Below, piece by piece: positions 11,320-24,422 of a DNA stretch of 64,000 nt (position 1 is the stretch's first letter; every line of letters begins with the position of its first letter). Both the position numbers and the translations under genes were made by a program. The notes under the pieces are model-generated. The model saw only the letters and a list, made by a program, of their open reading frames with translations. It ran no database searches and was not told where the DNA came from. The DNA is from Ottelia alismoides (lineage: Eukaryota; Streptophyta; Magnoliopsida; Alismatales; Hydrocharitaceae), in NCBI GenBank assembly GCA_037367405.1, contig JAZKJV010005749.1, forward strand, positions 1 to 64,000, written 5' to 3'.

Positions 11320-12130
11320 GATGGAAGTATCGCCTGAAGTACAAGCCCTTTTGGTTGAGTTCAGTAATGTCATGCTCGAAGAGCTACTCGATATGCTTCC
11401 ACCTTAGCGATAAACATCTAGCATCACATTAATCTTATTTCAGGTGAACCAATCTCATTTTGCCACATCTTTGAATGAGCCCTAATGAGTATGAAGAGAT
11501 GCAAAATGCAAGTCAAGGAGCTATCACACGAAGGATATGTATGAGAAAGTTGAATTCCGTGGTCATCTCAACTCTCTTAACATCTAAAAAGGATGATTCT
11601 TGGAGAATTTACATTGATATTTGTGCCATCATTAAAATCATGATTAAGTGTCATGTAAGAAGGATATTGTCATTTTATATGAAATAGATCTAAGAAGTGG
11701 TATTTCCAAATCCGAATTAGACTAGGGGGTGAACTCAAAGACAACTTTCCAAACCAAAGATGGTCTATATAAGTGGATAATCATTCCCTGTGGACCGTTG
11801 AATACACAAATTACGTTCATGCATATCATGAACAAATTCGGCCATTAATTGGGAAATGTATGGGACTCATGACTATTGGTATTGCTCTCTCTAGCAACAA
11901 GACCAATGATATTCAGTAATTAATCCTCATTTGAAAGTGTCTTGACAAATATATGTAGTGAAAACCCATCTTAACAATAGGCTATTACTACCGTATGTCC
12001 TTCACGAATCACAACCGCAATCTAACTGTGAAGTTTCTCGACAAACATCCTTTCCTTGATTGGTCATTCAACTAGAATTTGTTGTCCTCCCTATCCTCAA
12101 AATTTTCTCTTCAATAAATGACCCATAATA
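11320..12130 (+). pseudogene. Ty3/gypsy polymerase relic (reverse transcriptase)
   Basis: Scattered frames give EVSPEVQALLVEF and LLDMLPP, then YRMSPNEYEEMQ-like sequence with MSPNEYEEMQ at 11475, SVVISTLLTSKKDDSWRIYID, a gap, then FQTKDGLYKWIIIPCG and TFMHIMNKF. These match the order of the gypsy RT (pre-RT linker, TPKKDGSWR, AFKTKDGLYEW, STFMRLMN). The DLRSGYHQ and YFDD blocks are degraded. Many stops; inactive. Confidence 0.75.
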
Positions 12131-12959
12131 GGCAATAGATGCACTAATTTCTTCTAGAAAATTGAAGAACCTACACGAAAACATGGCCCTGTCCTTTAAT
12201 GTAAGGGAACTGCTACAACAAGCCTATGGAATTACACTATTATAGCCACGGTTCAAAATATCGATATCGTATCGATTTGATCCGAAAAGGGATATATTGA
12301 GATCTATCAACGATACTGTTGTGAATCTTGGAAATGCCACAAAAAGGTATTTTTGCAAACTAAGATTATCTTAATTCTTAATATCATAAATGACATACAA
12401 ATGCACATTACATGCAAGAATGGCATTATTTTGCACACCAGTAACACATTATATCGTAATATCGCCATTGTCAATGTTGACTGTTGATTGTTGACTGCTG
12501 AGAGATATTAAGAAAGGAACGATGAAATTCAATCAATAACAACTTAGCAACATCAAGGAGGTGCATTTAGCACATTGACTTTACATCACATCGCATATTA
12601 TATATAAATACTGAGCTATATCGGATATCTTATTAACATGCTAATAAGCATCATGACATATATGTATAAAGATATTCCTTAATTAGCTCTAAAATTATTT
12701 CATCTCTATCGCCAAAAGGGGACAAAGCCCTGGTTCAAAATAGGGTTCATAACATTTTTTATTATTGAGAGTAGATACAAAAGTAAAATCCTAAATAAAT
12801 AGAGATAAAAAATTTAAAGTGGGTGATATTAAGCAATAATAGCCCTATATCGATGGTACTGGTCGATATTGATGATATCTGGGAAATTATGTTATGAAAT
12901 CTTCAATTTTTAACCAATATGAGATGAATTATCGATATCTCGTTCGCGGTTCTCGTTGC

Positions 12960-14690
12960 GGGTGGGCGTGGCGGTGAGGGGCTCGTGGAGTTCGAAGGTG
13001 GAAGCAGGTTTGGTCGTGCGGGGGAGGGGGACTACCGCAGTGGAGGAGGAGCCCTCAGTTTGTGGCGGCAGGCCTGGGTGCGGTTGAAGGTGCGGGGGAG
13101 GGTTGGGTGCACGTTTCCTACAGGAAGCCAGAGAGGAGGTGTTTCCGTTGTGGGTTACGGGGTCATTTGGCGGCGGTTTTGTGTCGCTCGGCCGCGTTGC
13201 TTCGCTTGCGGCGGGTTGGGGCACCAGATGACCGACTGTGGTATTCGTTTCTGGTCTGGGAGGGGTTCGTTACAGCCTAGTGTGCAATCGTTTCGACTGG
13301 GGTGTATCCCTCACGTGGGGCTTCATCTGATTTCGGAGGTCGTATGTTCGCGCAAGTGGTGACCGGTGGTGCGAACTTCGCCACGGTGACAGATGGTGTT
13401 CTTGATCGGAAGTTGGGGTACTACGGACCCAGTGCCTTGTTTTTCTGTTCAGAAGGGGTCGGCGGAGTTTCTCGGAAGAAGGATGTTAGCCGGGCGGTCA
13501 TCAGGATTTTCTTGCATGGAGCTTGTCGATCGACTTCGTGATTAGTCTTCTCCGCAGGATCATTGGCCCTCATTTTTCTGGGGACGCCATCGCCTTGGAC
13601 CCTAAGCGCTGCTGTGTCGGGGCCTGTCGGATGAAGATCATCTTCGGCTGGTTCGAAGTGGGACGATGGATGGTGTTGTATGGAGGACCTTCGTTTTGCT
13701 GACGGGGCGTACATGGACGTAGAAGTTTGTGTTGCTGAGGTCCGTGGTATCTCGTTCCTTTCTCCGTTCGGTGCATTGTCTCAGTCGACCATTACGTCGT
13801 TGGGGTGAGGTCCTTGCGGTCTCCGATGATGGTCTGGCTCCGGGCTCCAACCCTATGGTCACTAAGACCCTCCTGGAGTGCAGTAAGAGCTTTCTGGATG
13901 GAGCGGTGGGCCCGTGTCTTCTACGAGAGTTTGAAGATTGGCCGGTTCAATTATCGAATTGAGCTGTCGGTCGTAACTCTGCCGCCGCCGCCGGTGGTGC
14001 GTGAGGGGGCGATGGTCTTGGTCTCGAAACCTGGAAGGGGGAAGGACGTCGTTTCGTTTCCGAGGGACAAGTGTCTTTGCATGGAGGCGCTTCATGGGAC
14101 TCGTCTTGCCTTGATGATTTCGTACGTCCTTTCAGTTCTACCCCGTGGTCTCTATGCATGGATTCTTATCTTGGCGCTTTGTCTGGTGACATGGAGGCTA
14201 GATCTCCGGGGGTCGTGGGTGATTGTTGCTTTCGACAAGGGCGCCTCTTTTATTCGATCTGGACTCTTCATTCGGATCTCTTTATGGCTCGACATTTCGG
14301 TGGACCCTCTTTCAGGCCTGTTTTCGGATCTTTTGAGGAAGGGTTTGAGGGGTCGGATCCACTTCGTGTTTCTTCCGCAGCCCGACCCGTCCGCCATCTT
14401 GATTTGGATCTCGCAGTGGGGAGTGGGGGGGATCTCCCTTGCTTCAAGATTCCCCTCCATTCCTTCGCACGCGGAGGGGGGAGTTGGTGGTTGGTTCCCC
14501 GTTGATCTCGCCGAGGGGTCTATCCTCAACTACACGGCCGTTTGACTCGCCGGGTCGGCCCGCGTTGTCTTTAGCGGATCATGCGGACGCTGATGCTGAT
14601 GAAGGGGTACCAGGAAGGAGTCGGCAAAGAGGTACCTGCGGAGAAACAGGTCGCGCCCGATGGTTTATGAGGTACAGACTTGTTCGACCT
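12960..14690 (+). pseudogene. L1-A ORF1 (CCHC nucleic-acid binding protein), broken
   Basis: Two zinc knuckles appear in different frames: CFRCGLRGHLAAVLC near 13140-13185 and CFACGGLGHQMTDC near 13200-13242, each C-X2-C-X4-H-X4-C. Downstream, 13805-14545 is open for 246 codons but carries no further recognised domain. In plant L1s, ORF1 coats the element RNA in the ribonucleoprotein. Frame changes between and after the knuckles show decay. Confidence 0.75.
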
Positions 14691-14759
14691 TGAAAGAAAC
14701 GGCGACGGCGGCTGCTGGTGTGGTCCGGACCGATGGGTGTGCGGAAGGTTTCTCATGAA

Positions 14760-17700
14760 GGTGCTCTCCATGGAATGTGTGAGGGCTGGGGGAGGCGGTT
14801 AAACGGAGAACCTTGGGTTCGAGGTTTACTGAATGGGGGTTGCTTCAGGAAACAAAGCTACAGGAGGTGGGGGACACCTTATGGCGGTCGTTTGGCGCAG
14901 GGGGTCCTGGATGAGGTCAGAACTCTGGACGCGGAGGCTCGGCGGGCGGTCTGCTCATTGCTTGGAGGTCGGCGGTGTTCTCTTTCGGCTCGGTCTTCAG
15001 GGAGATTCATGCTATCTCTGTGATCCTCTTTAGGTTGGATACCTCGTTACCGATTGCCTTCTCTTGTGCTTACGGGCCGTGTTGCAATGTTAAGAGAAAG
15101 GACCTGTGGGAGGAGCTGCTTCAGGTTAGTCAACATGTTGTGGGGAACCCTTGGTTGATTGGGGGAGATTTAATGTGACCCTGCGCTTATCGGATAGACC
15201 CCGTTCGAGGGGGGGACAGGACCCTGGTTCGTCGGATTTTGCTCAGCTTATCGATTCGTTGGCTCTGGAGGATCTTCGTGCGTCTGACATCTTGTACACG
15301 TGGAAGGAACTCTCGTTCTCGATCGTGCATTGACAGGTTCTTGGCGTCGCGGACCTTTTGGATGTTTTCCCTCTTTCGTTTGTGAGCTCCCGGCCTCGGT
15401 GCTTATCGGATTACAACCCTATCATTTGGGATTCTGGTGGTATGACTTCTTCTAGAGGATTTTTCATATACGAAAAGTGCTGAATGTTGGAAGACAATTT
15501 CAAAAGCTTTGTTGCGAATATCTGGGGTCGTGAGCAGCGCGGGGGCTCCACGGTGGCAAGGTTTGTTCGAAAGCTCTATTTTGTGCGCAAGAATTTGGCC
15601 CTCTTTAAGAAGGAGTCGAGGGCTGCAAGGGTGGCGGCCAGGAGGGAGGCGGAGGAGGTCGTGAGCACATTGGACGCCTTTGGAAGGAGTCAGGGACCTT
15701 CGGGAGGAGGAGTTGGTTGCCTGGTCGGCTGCCCAGCAGAGGATGGAGGTGGAGGGACCGGGAAATGGGTCACGGAATGGCGTCACCGGTCGAGGATGTC
15801 GTGGTTGAGGGGAGGGTGATGCCAACACGGCGTACTTCCATCGGGTGGCCAGCGTTAGGCGACGGTCGAACTTCATCCGAGCGATATCGGTCGCTGGCAG
15901 GCGTGTGGTGAGGGAAGAGGTTATGGGGAGGGAGATTTTGGAGTATTTCAAGGATTTCTCTCGGCGGCAGCACCCCGAGACGGTGGAGGTGGTCAGGGGT
16001 TGGGGCTCAAATGCTCTCGCCTTCGCTTCGCGAGGACTTGACGAGAAAGGTGTCGCTGGAGGAGGTTAAAGAGGCTGTGTGGGATCTTAACGCTGATGGC
16101 TCTCCGAGGCCGGACGGGTTCTCGGTGGCTTTCTACAAAGACTTCTGGGAGTTGGTGGGCCAGGAGGGTCTGGAGGTCATTAGCGAGTTCTGTGAGGGTA
16201 ATGCTGGATTTGACAAGATTAATAGAGCTCTCATTATTTTGCTACCGAAGTTCACCTCGGCCGAGCGTATTGAGGACTTCCGTCCTATTGCCATTTCGAA
16301 TGCTCTCTATTTGATTGTGGCGAAGGTGTTTACGCGTAGACTGGCTCCGGTGCTTGATGGAATCATTTCTCCGATGCAGGCTGCGTTTATTGTGGTAGAC
16401 AGATTGCCGACGTTACGGCTTTGGCATCGGAGATGGTCACGAAATGGGCCAGGGAGGGGACTCGTGGGGTCCTATGGAAGGTCGACTTTGCGAAGGCCTA
16501 TGACTGTCTCGAATGGAGCTTCATTTGGTCGGTTCTGAGGAGGCGGGGTTTCCCGGATTTATGGAATTTCGTGGATGCGACGCTTCGTCACCACGGCTTC
16601 CTTCTCGGTTATGGTGAATGGGCGCTTGGAGGGAGGTCTCTTCCAGCCCACGGAGGGGGATTCAGCAGGCTGCCCTTTGACGCCTCTCCTTTTTTGTGGT
16701 GGCGGTGGATGTTCTTGCTTGGATGACGTGCCGGGTGGTAGATTGTGGTCTCTCGAAGGGCTTCTCATGCGGCGAGACGGTGGTCCCTCTCCTCCAGTAC
16801 GCCGATGACACGATCTTATCCATTGGGTGGGGGCATGACGAGGTCTCTGCCATGGCGGCAACTCTGGAGGTCTTCCAGTGAGTTGTCGGGGCCTGTTCAA
16901 GAATGAGACAAATCTAAGGTGGTTCCCTTTGGTATGGATGCGGAGGAGGCGACTGACTGCGGTTTGATTTTGGGCTCTCTGTCGGGCCCTTGCCGTTTGA
17001 TTATTTGGGTATGCCGCTGGACCCAGGGCAGGACACGGTTGAGGGACTGGTCCAAGGTGATGGAGAAGTTGGAATTGCGGCTGTCCGGCTGGAGCTCGGC
17101 TATGCTTTCGAAGGGTGGCCGCCTCGTCCTCCTCAAGTCGGTTTTGTCATCTATCCCTGTTTACTTTCTTTCCAACTGGCAGCTGCCTGCAGGGATTCGT
17201 CGTTGAATTGAAAAGTTGATGCGGAGGTTTCTGTGGGGGAGGAAATGGGCGTCTGCGAGTGGGCTGCCTTTGGTGGGTTGGGAGGAGGTGACGAAGCGTA
17301 GGAGCGAGGGGGAGCTTGGCATTCGTCGGCTGGACATGTTAACGACACCCTTCTTTTGAAGTGGGTGAATAGATTATGGGGTGCTAGCGAAGATTTCTGC
17401 TCTGTGGTTTTACGTAAAAATCGTGGCGTGGGTGGGTCGCTGCCGGCGTCGGGGGCTAGTCTTGGCCCACTGACGCCTTTCTGGCGTGGGGTGCTGGCGG
17501 TTCTCTTGAAATACTCCTCTTTTTGCTCCGGGTGCTTGGTGACGGACATGTTTTCAGATTCTGGAAAGACATTTGGGTCCGGTGAGGTACCTCTATGTGA
17601 GAGGTTTCTGCGTTATTTGCTATGGCGGCTGATGGGAATGTTCCGTTGCCGCATATTGGTCCAGGGATGGTTGGTTCCCCATCCTTCGTAACGCCCTTAC

Positions 17701-18200
17701 CGACCAGCGGCTCTCGAACTCCTCCGTCTCTTGGATTCGATCGGCGGGGCGTCTCGACCCACGGGGGAGGGATCACTGGGCTTGGAGGGGGGGCTTCACG
17801 GCGAGGAAGGCATATTGGCGGTTTCTTCCTCCACCCACTTGGGGATGGAGATGTTGATGCGTGATTGCAGCTTTGTTTGGGGCTTGAAGCTCCCTGAGAG
17901 GGTTGATGTTTTCTTTTGGTTATTCGAGGAAGAGACCTTTTAACGAGGGATCGCTGCGCTAGGCTGTTTGGCTCTGTCCCGGAGGGTTGTGTTCTTTGTG
18001 GCAATGGTGTGGAATCCCTGGATCTTCTTTTCTTTACCTGCCCGGTGGTGATGGGCGTCTGGGAGGCGGCGGCTGTGGATTGGATCAACACCACTGATTC
18101 GGCTTCTTTTTGGAGTCTATGGTATCTAACAAGGATAGGGTCCGTGGGAATCTCTTGCGTCCCATGGCAAGTGTTTGGAGCAATCTAGCTTGGGCGGAAT
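14760..18200 (+). pseudogene. L1-A ORF2 (endonuclease, reverse transcriptase, zf-RVT), broken
   Basis: The endonuclease is read from about 14975 (FSCAYGPCC, WLIGGDL then RLSDRPRSRGG). The RT starts near 16035 with VKEAVWDLNADGSPRPDGFS, LIILLPK, DFRPIAISNALYLIVAKV and VDFAKAYDCLEW, and has the YADD box at 16798-16809. RT thumb residues DYLGMPLD and LRLSGWSSAMLSKGGRLVLL follow, and a zf-RVT domain (CVLCGNGVESLDLLFFTCP) lies near 17985-18045. At least six frame changes. Confidence 0.88.
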
Positions 18201-19480
18201 GAAGCTATCTTCAAGGGGCAACGGTTTACAAAGAAAATATTGTGTTTCCTGTGCCCGTCTTATTGTTCACTGGCTTCTGGTTTAGTTCCCTCTCGTTGTT
18301 CGAGCTGGGTTCCTTGTAAAGTTTTTTCTTCGTTTTTCTCTGTCCTTGTTTCTTCTCTTTTGTTAATAAAGAAGGGGTGAACACCACCGAGTGTATCCCC
18401 TGAGTTTTTAGTTTAATAATTAAGTATCGATATCTCACCGATATCTCGTGAGATATCGGGTGATATCATGGAATTCAATCTACATACACTTGAATATCGA
18501 AACCCTGGCGATATCCTGGAATGTTTAAGAGATAAAAAATCAAGAATAATTATGAATAAATTGAAAACACTAAAACCATCTCCCCAAGATCTTAATAAAT
18601 ACTAGAAATCGTAGCTTGACAATAGAAAAATTCACGAACAAGTATTAGAGAAAGTTGCATTCAAAAAACTTCAAGTTTTGCTTGATACCCATCTACATCA
18701 CAGTTTTTTGAAAGAAGTACGCGGGTGGGATCCCAAACTGAGACCCACCAGTAAAGAGGGTTATATATAATAAAGTAAAAAGAAAAGAATACAGATTGTT
18801 ACAGGTTCCAGGTTCTACACAACGCCTTACAATGCTCAATTACATTCTCAGAATAAAAACTACCCCCTCCAAAAATATGCAATTCGCACACACCAAATCA
18901 TCTAAGCACCGCGAAGGGGAGCACGCTATCCTCGTGGCCTTAACAACAGATCGATCTGATGTCCCTCTAGAAGTTCGAACAATACTGGGTATGAGCCAAG
19001 TAATGGTCTGCACCACCCCACACAGTCAGACAAGGACAATCAAGAGAAAAACAAGTGATCCGCATCCTCCGTCGCCTCGCCGCACCAACCGCATAGGATA
19101 CCATCCCCCCAGCATATGACCCCGACGCGCCTTCGTGAGGATCCTCCTAAGCTGAAAACAACAAAGGAAAACCTTAATTTGAGTTGGCACCTTACTCCTC
19201 CACCACTTCCTCCTCCCCTACCTCCGCAAAAATCTATTAGCCTCCGTCGCCCTAGACGTAATGATCCATACCCTCCGACGGGCCCTCTCCTCGTGCCAGC
19301 TGCACCTGCAACTCCAAGAACTCCCCAAACCTCCGCTTCGACAGGTCAGCCACAAAGGTCGGCGAAAATGTGCCCTCGCCCCACACCTTCTGCACCACTA
19401 CTCTCTTATCCACCGCCAACTGCATCAGTCTAGGGAAGCGCTCCCCCAGGGTCCCCTCCTATGTCCAATCGTTCCATCCA

Positions 19481-19842
19481 AAATCGGAAATCCCCACCAT
19501 TCCCCAAAATGGGCCTCATCTTGATAGCTATCTCAGGAACCACCTGCAAAATTCCTCTCCACAAAGAGGACGGGAGTCGCCCCAACTCCACCTCCAGCGA
19601 CATCGTCATCTCATAAATCCTCCTCAACAACCTGCAAACCAGATCCTCTGACTTCCCCAAAAATCGAAAAATCCCCACCATTCCCCAAAATGTGCCTCAT
19701 CTTGATAGCTATCTCAAGATCCACCTGCAAAATTTCCTCTCCACAAAGAGGACGGGAGTCGCCCCAACTCCACCTCCAGCGACATCGACATCTCATAAAT
19801 CCTCCTCAACAACCTGCAAACCAGATCCTCCGACTTCCCCCA
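19481..19842 (-). repeat. 180-bp tandem duplication within L1-B ORF2
   Basis: Two copies start at 19481 (AAATCGGAAATCCCCACC) and 19661 (AAATCGAAAAATCCCCACC) and remain nearly identical through the segment encoding LVCRLLRRIYEM and LEVELGRLPSSLWRG. The duplicated amino-acid run shows it arose in the ORF2 region downstream of the RT. Confidence 0.9.
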
Positions 19843-20545
19843 AATACACATCACCCGCTTAGCCATAAAGGCTTTGTTCATCTCACCCAACCTCCTGATC
19901 CCCAGGCCTCCCTTCCTCTTCTGCGCCGTCACCTTACTCCAGCTACCTGATGTACACTCCCTACATTGGCTACCGTCCGACCATAAGAATCTTCTCATCA
20001 GGGCCTCAATCCTCGTGCGCACACCAACAAGCATGCCTCTCGTAGAGCAGAAGAAAATAGGAATTGCCGACAGAACATGCTTTAGAAGAACCAATTTCCC
20101 CCCCTTCGAGAGCACCTCACTTCCACCTGGCCAACTTTTCCTCCATTCTCTCAACCAAATCTCCTATCATTGACCTTCGACCTCCCTGTCACCAAGGCAA
20201 ACCAAGATTCGTAATTGGCAAAGCGGCCACTGGGCAACCCAACAACCCCGACGCCCTCTGCACCTCATGTCTCCGAGAGCTCAAACGACACCACCACTAA
20301 CTTGTCTCTATTTAAACCTAAAGATCGAAATGGTTGCCAAAATCTCCATAACCATCGAGCTCTTCGAAGCCCCTCCTCATCTTCTCCCATGAAGAGGACC
20401 GTGTCATCAGCATGCTATAAAAGCGGAATAGAAATCTCCTCGCATCTGTAGTTCGACCACCATCCGTTCGACGTAGCCAACCTCGCCATCACTTCCAACG
20501 CGTGGTCCCTCAGATCATTGCTAACGACATACGACAGGGAGGTTA

Positions 20546-22811
20546 GGGCTCGGCGTAGGGCCATGCGTGGTGAAGTTGAGTCAGGGGTGGTGAGGTTGGA
20601 TGGCCTCGATGACGAGAGGGGCTAGATCAGGAGGAGTTCGCTGAGAGAATGGGTTTGTTTGGAGAGCTGATGCTGGAGGACATTAAAAGAGGAGATTGAG
20701 TGACGGCAGATATTAAGGCAGAAGTGGTTGAAGGAAGGCGATGCCATTACGAGGTTCTTTCATTCGATGGCATCCAGTAGGAGGAGAAGGAGATTTTTGC
20801 ATGAGATTGGGATAGGGGGTGTCAGAGTGTCGAGGGAGGAGTAGATTGGCAGGGCTTTGTGGAGCCACTTTGTGGGAGACCTTGCGCAGGGGGCAGGAGG
20901 AAGGGGAAGGCTGGGGGTGGATGGGAGTGGTGGTGTAAACAGTGAATGATGTGCATGCAGAGTTGTTGTTGGCTGATTTCTCCTAGGAGTAAGTGAGGTG
21001 GACAGTTTGGGGCCTTAATGCGGATGGGGCTCCGGGTCCTGATGATTTTCCCGTCCTGTTCTACCTTGAGTTTTGGGATCTTCTGAAGGCGGAGGTTCTG
21101 GAGGTGCTCCGTGAATTCATGGATGGCAACGGAGGCTTCAAGAAAGTCAACCGGGCATTGATCTTTCTTCTTCCAAAAAGGAGAATCCGTTGAGGGTGGG
21201 GGACTTCAGGTCGATTTCGATTTCCAATGCTCTCTACCTGATAGTGGGTGGCAAAGGTGCTGGCGAACATGCTCAAGATGGTTATGGACTCGATGGCGCT
21301 TCGGGTAGTTCGCTTTCATTCCGGGTCGTCAAATGGCAGATGGTCTTGTCGTGGCGTCGGAAATCTGCCTTGAGTGGAAGCGGTCGAAGAAGAAGGGGGC
21401 GCTCTGGAAGATTGATTATGCCAAAGTGTATGACTGTGTCAGCTGGAAGTTCTTGTGGACCTCTTTGCGGCGGAGGGGTTTCCTTGAGGTTTGGGTACAA
21501 TGGATGAAGAGATGTGTCACTACATCCTCTTGTTCGATTTTGGTGAATGGCACACCGGAGGGAGGTTTCTTCCAGCCCCAACGGGGTGTCCGTCAGGGAT
21601 GCCCGCTGGCTCCTATACTCTTTGTCCTTGTGGAGGATTGTTTGGCGGTTTTGATCAGGCATGCGGTGGATGCTGAGTGATGCGAGGGCTTCTGACTGGG
21701 GGATATTTCTGTCTCGTTGCTTCAGTATGCAGATGACACGTTGATTTTTCTTGGGGTTCGGAGGAGCAGAACCACAACGTAACGCTTCTGGTGGAAATCT
21801 TTGGCACCCTATCCGGGATTCAGATCAACATGCAGAAGTCGGTGGTGATTAGCTTCTGGATGGACGGTTCGGAGCGTGACAGGGTCGCTGGGTGGACGGA
21901 GTGCCCCTTGGGGGGCCTCCCGATCTCCTACTTGGGATTGTCGTTGGTGGATGGCAGACTTAGGAAGTCAGACTGGGACTGCGTTATGCGCATAATGGAG
22001 GAGAAGTTGGCTGGATGGAAGGCTGTCACTCTGTCTAGGGGAGGGGAGTTGACCCTCCTCAAGCATGTACTCGCTGCCATCCCGATCTTCTTCTACTCTA
22101 CTCGGTTGATGCCGGTTGGGGTTAGGAGGAAGGTTGAGTCTTTGATGATGTCCTTCTGGTCAGATGGGAAACAACAGAGGTCCGAGCTGCATGTGGTGTG
22201 CTAGGAGGATGTTACGAAGGGGATGGTAGCCTTGGGGTCCGTGATGTGGAGCTCATGAACAAAGCTTTGTTGGCCAAGTGGGTGATTCAGATTTGGGATA
22301 TTCGACCTCGTTGGCGGCCAGGGTCTTGAGGAGCATTTATGGCGTCAAGGGTGCGTTGGTGTCGGACAGAAGGAGGTTCGAACCGCCGCTATGGGTCGGG
22401 ATCCGTGCCGTCTTGCCGAATCTTGTTCCTTCTCTGCGTCTGAGGATGGGCGAACGACCGGATGTTTAGATTTTAGCTCGACGACTGGACGAGGGAGGGT
22501 GCTCTTGGGCGGCGTTTCCCTAGACTGTTGGCTCTGGCATCTGATAGGGAAGCACTTCTTATTGAGGTGGCGGACTCTAGCACGTGGGCTCTGCGATTCG
22601 TCTCGGATCTGTCGGATCAACACATGGAGGACTTCTTGAGGTTGCTGACGGAGACTCCTCTGCCCGGGGAGTTGTCAAATGAAGCTGACCATTTTGAATG
22701 GGAAGGTGCGAGATTCTCAGTTAAGAAAGCTTACGATGCGATGAGAAGGTCAGCAGTGGTGTAAGATGAGGAGATGTGCGCAGACGTGAAGGTTATTTGG
22801 GCCGCCAGCCT
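20546..22811 (+). pseudogene. L1 ORF2 segment (L1-C) embedded in L1-B in opposite orientation
   Basis: + strand reading gives VVRLDGLDDERG, RFFHSMASSRRRRRF, VWGLNADGAPGPDDF, ALIFLLPK, FIPGRQMADGLVVASEI and DYAKVYDCVSWKF. Then come [31 protein letters not shown] and SYLGLSLVDGRLRKSDWDCV, and finally GARFSVKKAYDAM. It lacks the element 5' half and the zf-RVT end, and no duplication was found at its borders. The L1-B frame is cut between its RGVRQ-like residues (22812) and the residues before its HADD box (20545). Several frameshifts and stops. Confidence 0.85.
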
Positions 22812-24025
22812 GGTACCCCTTTAGGGCTAGAAAATACCCCCTTCGGCGGCCGTTGACGAGTACCGCATGAGAGGTCGTTATAACACACCGCTTGATCCAA
22901 GCCACTCACATCTCCAGGAAACCCCTCTTCAACTTAGACAAAGAATCTCCGCTCCACACAATCATATGCCTTCGAAAAGTCAACCTTCCTCAACACTGCT
23001 TTGGTCTTGGACCTCTTCCAATGCGACATGACCTCCGAGGCCATCACCAACCCATCCGCCATAGCCTTCTCTGGGATGAACGTCGACTGCTCAGGGGAAA
23101 TAATCCGATTCAACATTCGCCTCAATCGGTTTGCCAGGATCTTCGAAATCAGGAGATAAATAGCATTCGATAGCGCAATGGGCATAAAGTCCTCCACCTT
23201 GGCTGGCGCACTCCTCTTTGGCAGCAAAAAGATAAGCGCCTTGTTCAACCTCTCAAAATCGTGATTGCTCGCCTGAAACTCTGCTAGCACCTCCAAGATC
23301 TCTCCTTTGACCAACTCCCAGAACTCCATATAGAAGCAAACAGAGAACCCATCAGGGTCAGGTGCCCCATCCATGTTCAACTGATGAAGCGCCCGATTCG
23401 CATCCTCTTCAATGAACTCTCTCACCAATAGATCCTCCTCATCCTCGGGTACAAGTGCCACTCCTTTCCCTTGCCATCCCCAACCTCCTCATGACTTGCG
23501 CCTCCCAAATGCTTGAAAATGTGAACTCAAAGCCACCCCCACCTCCTTGTCCCCCTCAAACTTTACCCTACCAACCTCAATCGAGTGAATGCGATTACTT
23601 CCTCTTACCATTTGCCATGGCATGAAAAACCGGGTATTCACATCCCCCTCCTTCACCCACTGCTGCCTGGATCTCTGTCTCTACGCGACCTCCTCCTTTT
23701 TGTCTTCCCGAATGATTTCTGCAAGATCTCTCTCAATCACCTCCTCCTGCAAGATCTCTCGCTCATCTTCCAACCTATCCAACCGAGCTACCTCATCCAG
23801 CGCCCTCTGCCGCTTCTCCCAAAGACTCACGCGGACCTCCTTGCTGAAACTCACCAGGAACCGCCTGAGTGCACACAGCTTGCTAGCAAACCTGCACGTT
23901 GCAGAACCCTCCGGAGTGCCCCCTCCAGAAGTCAGCCACATCCTCCCGAAGTCATCCTCCAACAACCAAGCCTTCTCAAACCGGAAGATAGAACGTTGCC
24001 GGCCCCCTCCCTTGAAATCCACAAG

Positions 24026-24422
24026 CAATGTTGTAAAAGTCACCCGACTAGCCTGACTAGTTGGTCCGACTAGTCTAGTCAGTAGGGTGACCGACCGAGT
24101 ATCGACTAATTCCGACTAGGTCCACTAATCAACCAATTAGTGCTTGGAGATACCATATTTTTTACTTTTTTTAAAGTAAACTTGTTCTAATACGCTTAAT
24201 GTTTTATTTAAATTCAATTACTTCTTTTGATTCATTAGGATAGTAAAATAATATATAAACATATGTAAACATATAATAATATATGTATAAAAATGATTTA
24301 TATGTTAAAAAAATCAAAGTCGATTAAAGCCTGACAAATTCCGATTAATCGTCCAACTGCCGATTAATCCTTAGTCGGTGACCCGACCGACCGAGTATCG
24401 ATTACCGACTTTTGCAACCTTG
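24026..24422. mobile_element. hAT-type MITE, 397 bp
   Basis: It is flanked by a perfect 8-bp duplication TCCACAAG (24018-24025 and 24423-24430). The ends are CAATGTTGTAAAAGTC and, reverse-complemented, CAAGGTTGCAAAAGTC (14 of 16 identical). CGACTAG-rich subterminal repeats lie on the left and CGACCGAGTATCGATTA on the right, with an AT-rich core. No coding capacity. It interrupts the endonuclease of L1-B. Confidence 0.95.

Larger units (their letters stand above)
12942..18424 (+). mobile_element. Full-length L1-type LINE (L1-A), 5.5 kb
   Basis: It is flanked by a perfect 12-bp duplication TATCGATATCTC (12930-12941 and 18425-18436). It runs from a GC-rich 5' end through ORF1 and ORF2 to a 3' UTR with AATAAA near 18365. 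Both ORFs are broken by frameshifts and stops, so the copy is full length but dead. It inserted into N1. Confidence 0.92.

Noticed and set aside
16011..16538. An intact RT gene in L1-A
   Set aside because: The RT frame is open for 175 codons only, then shifts; the YADD box is in another frame, so it is a pseudogene.
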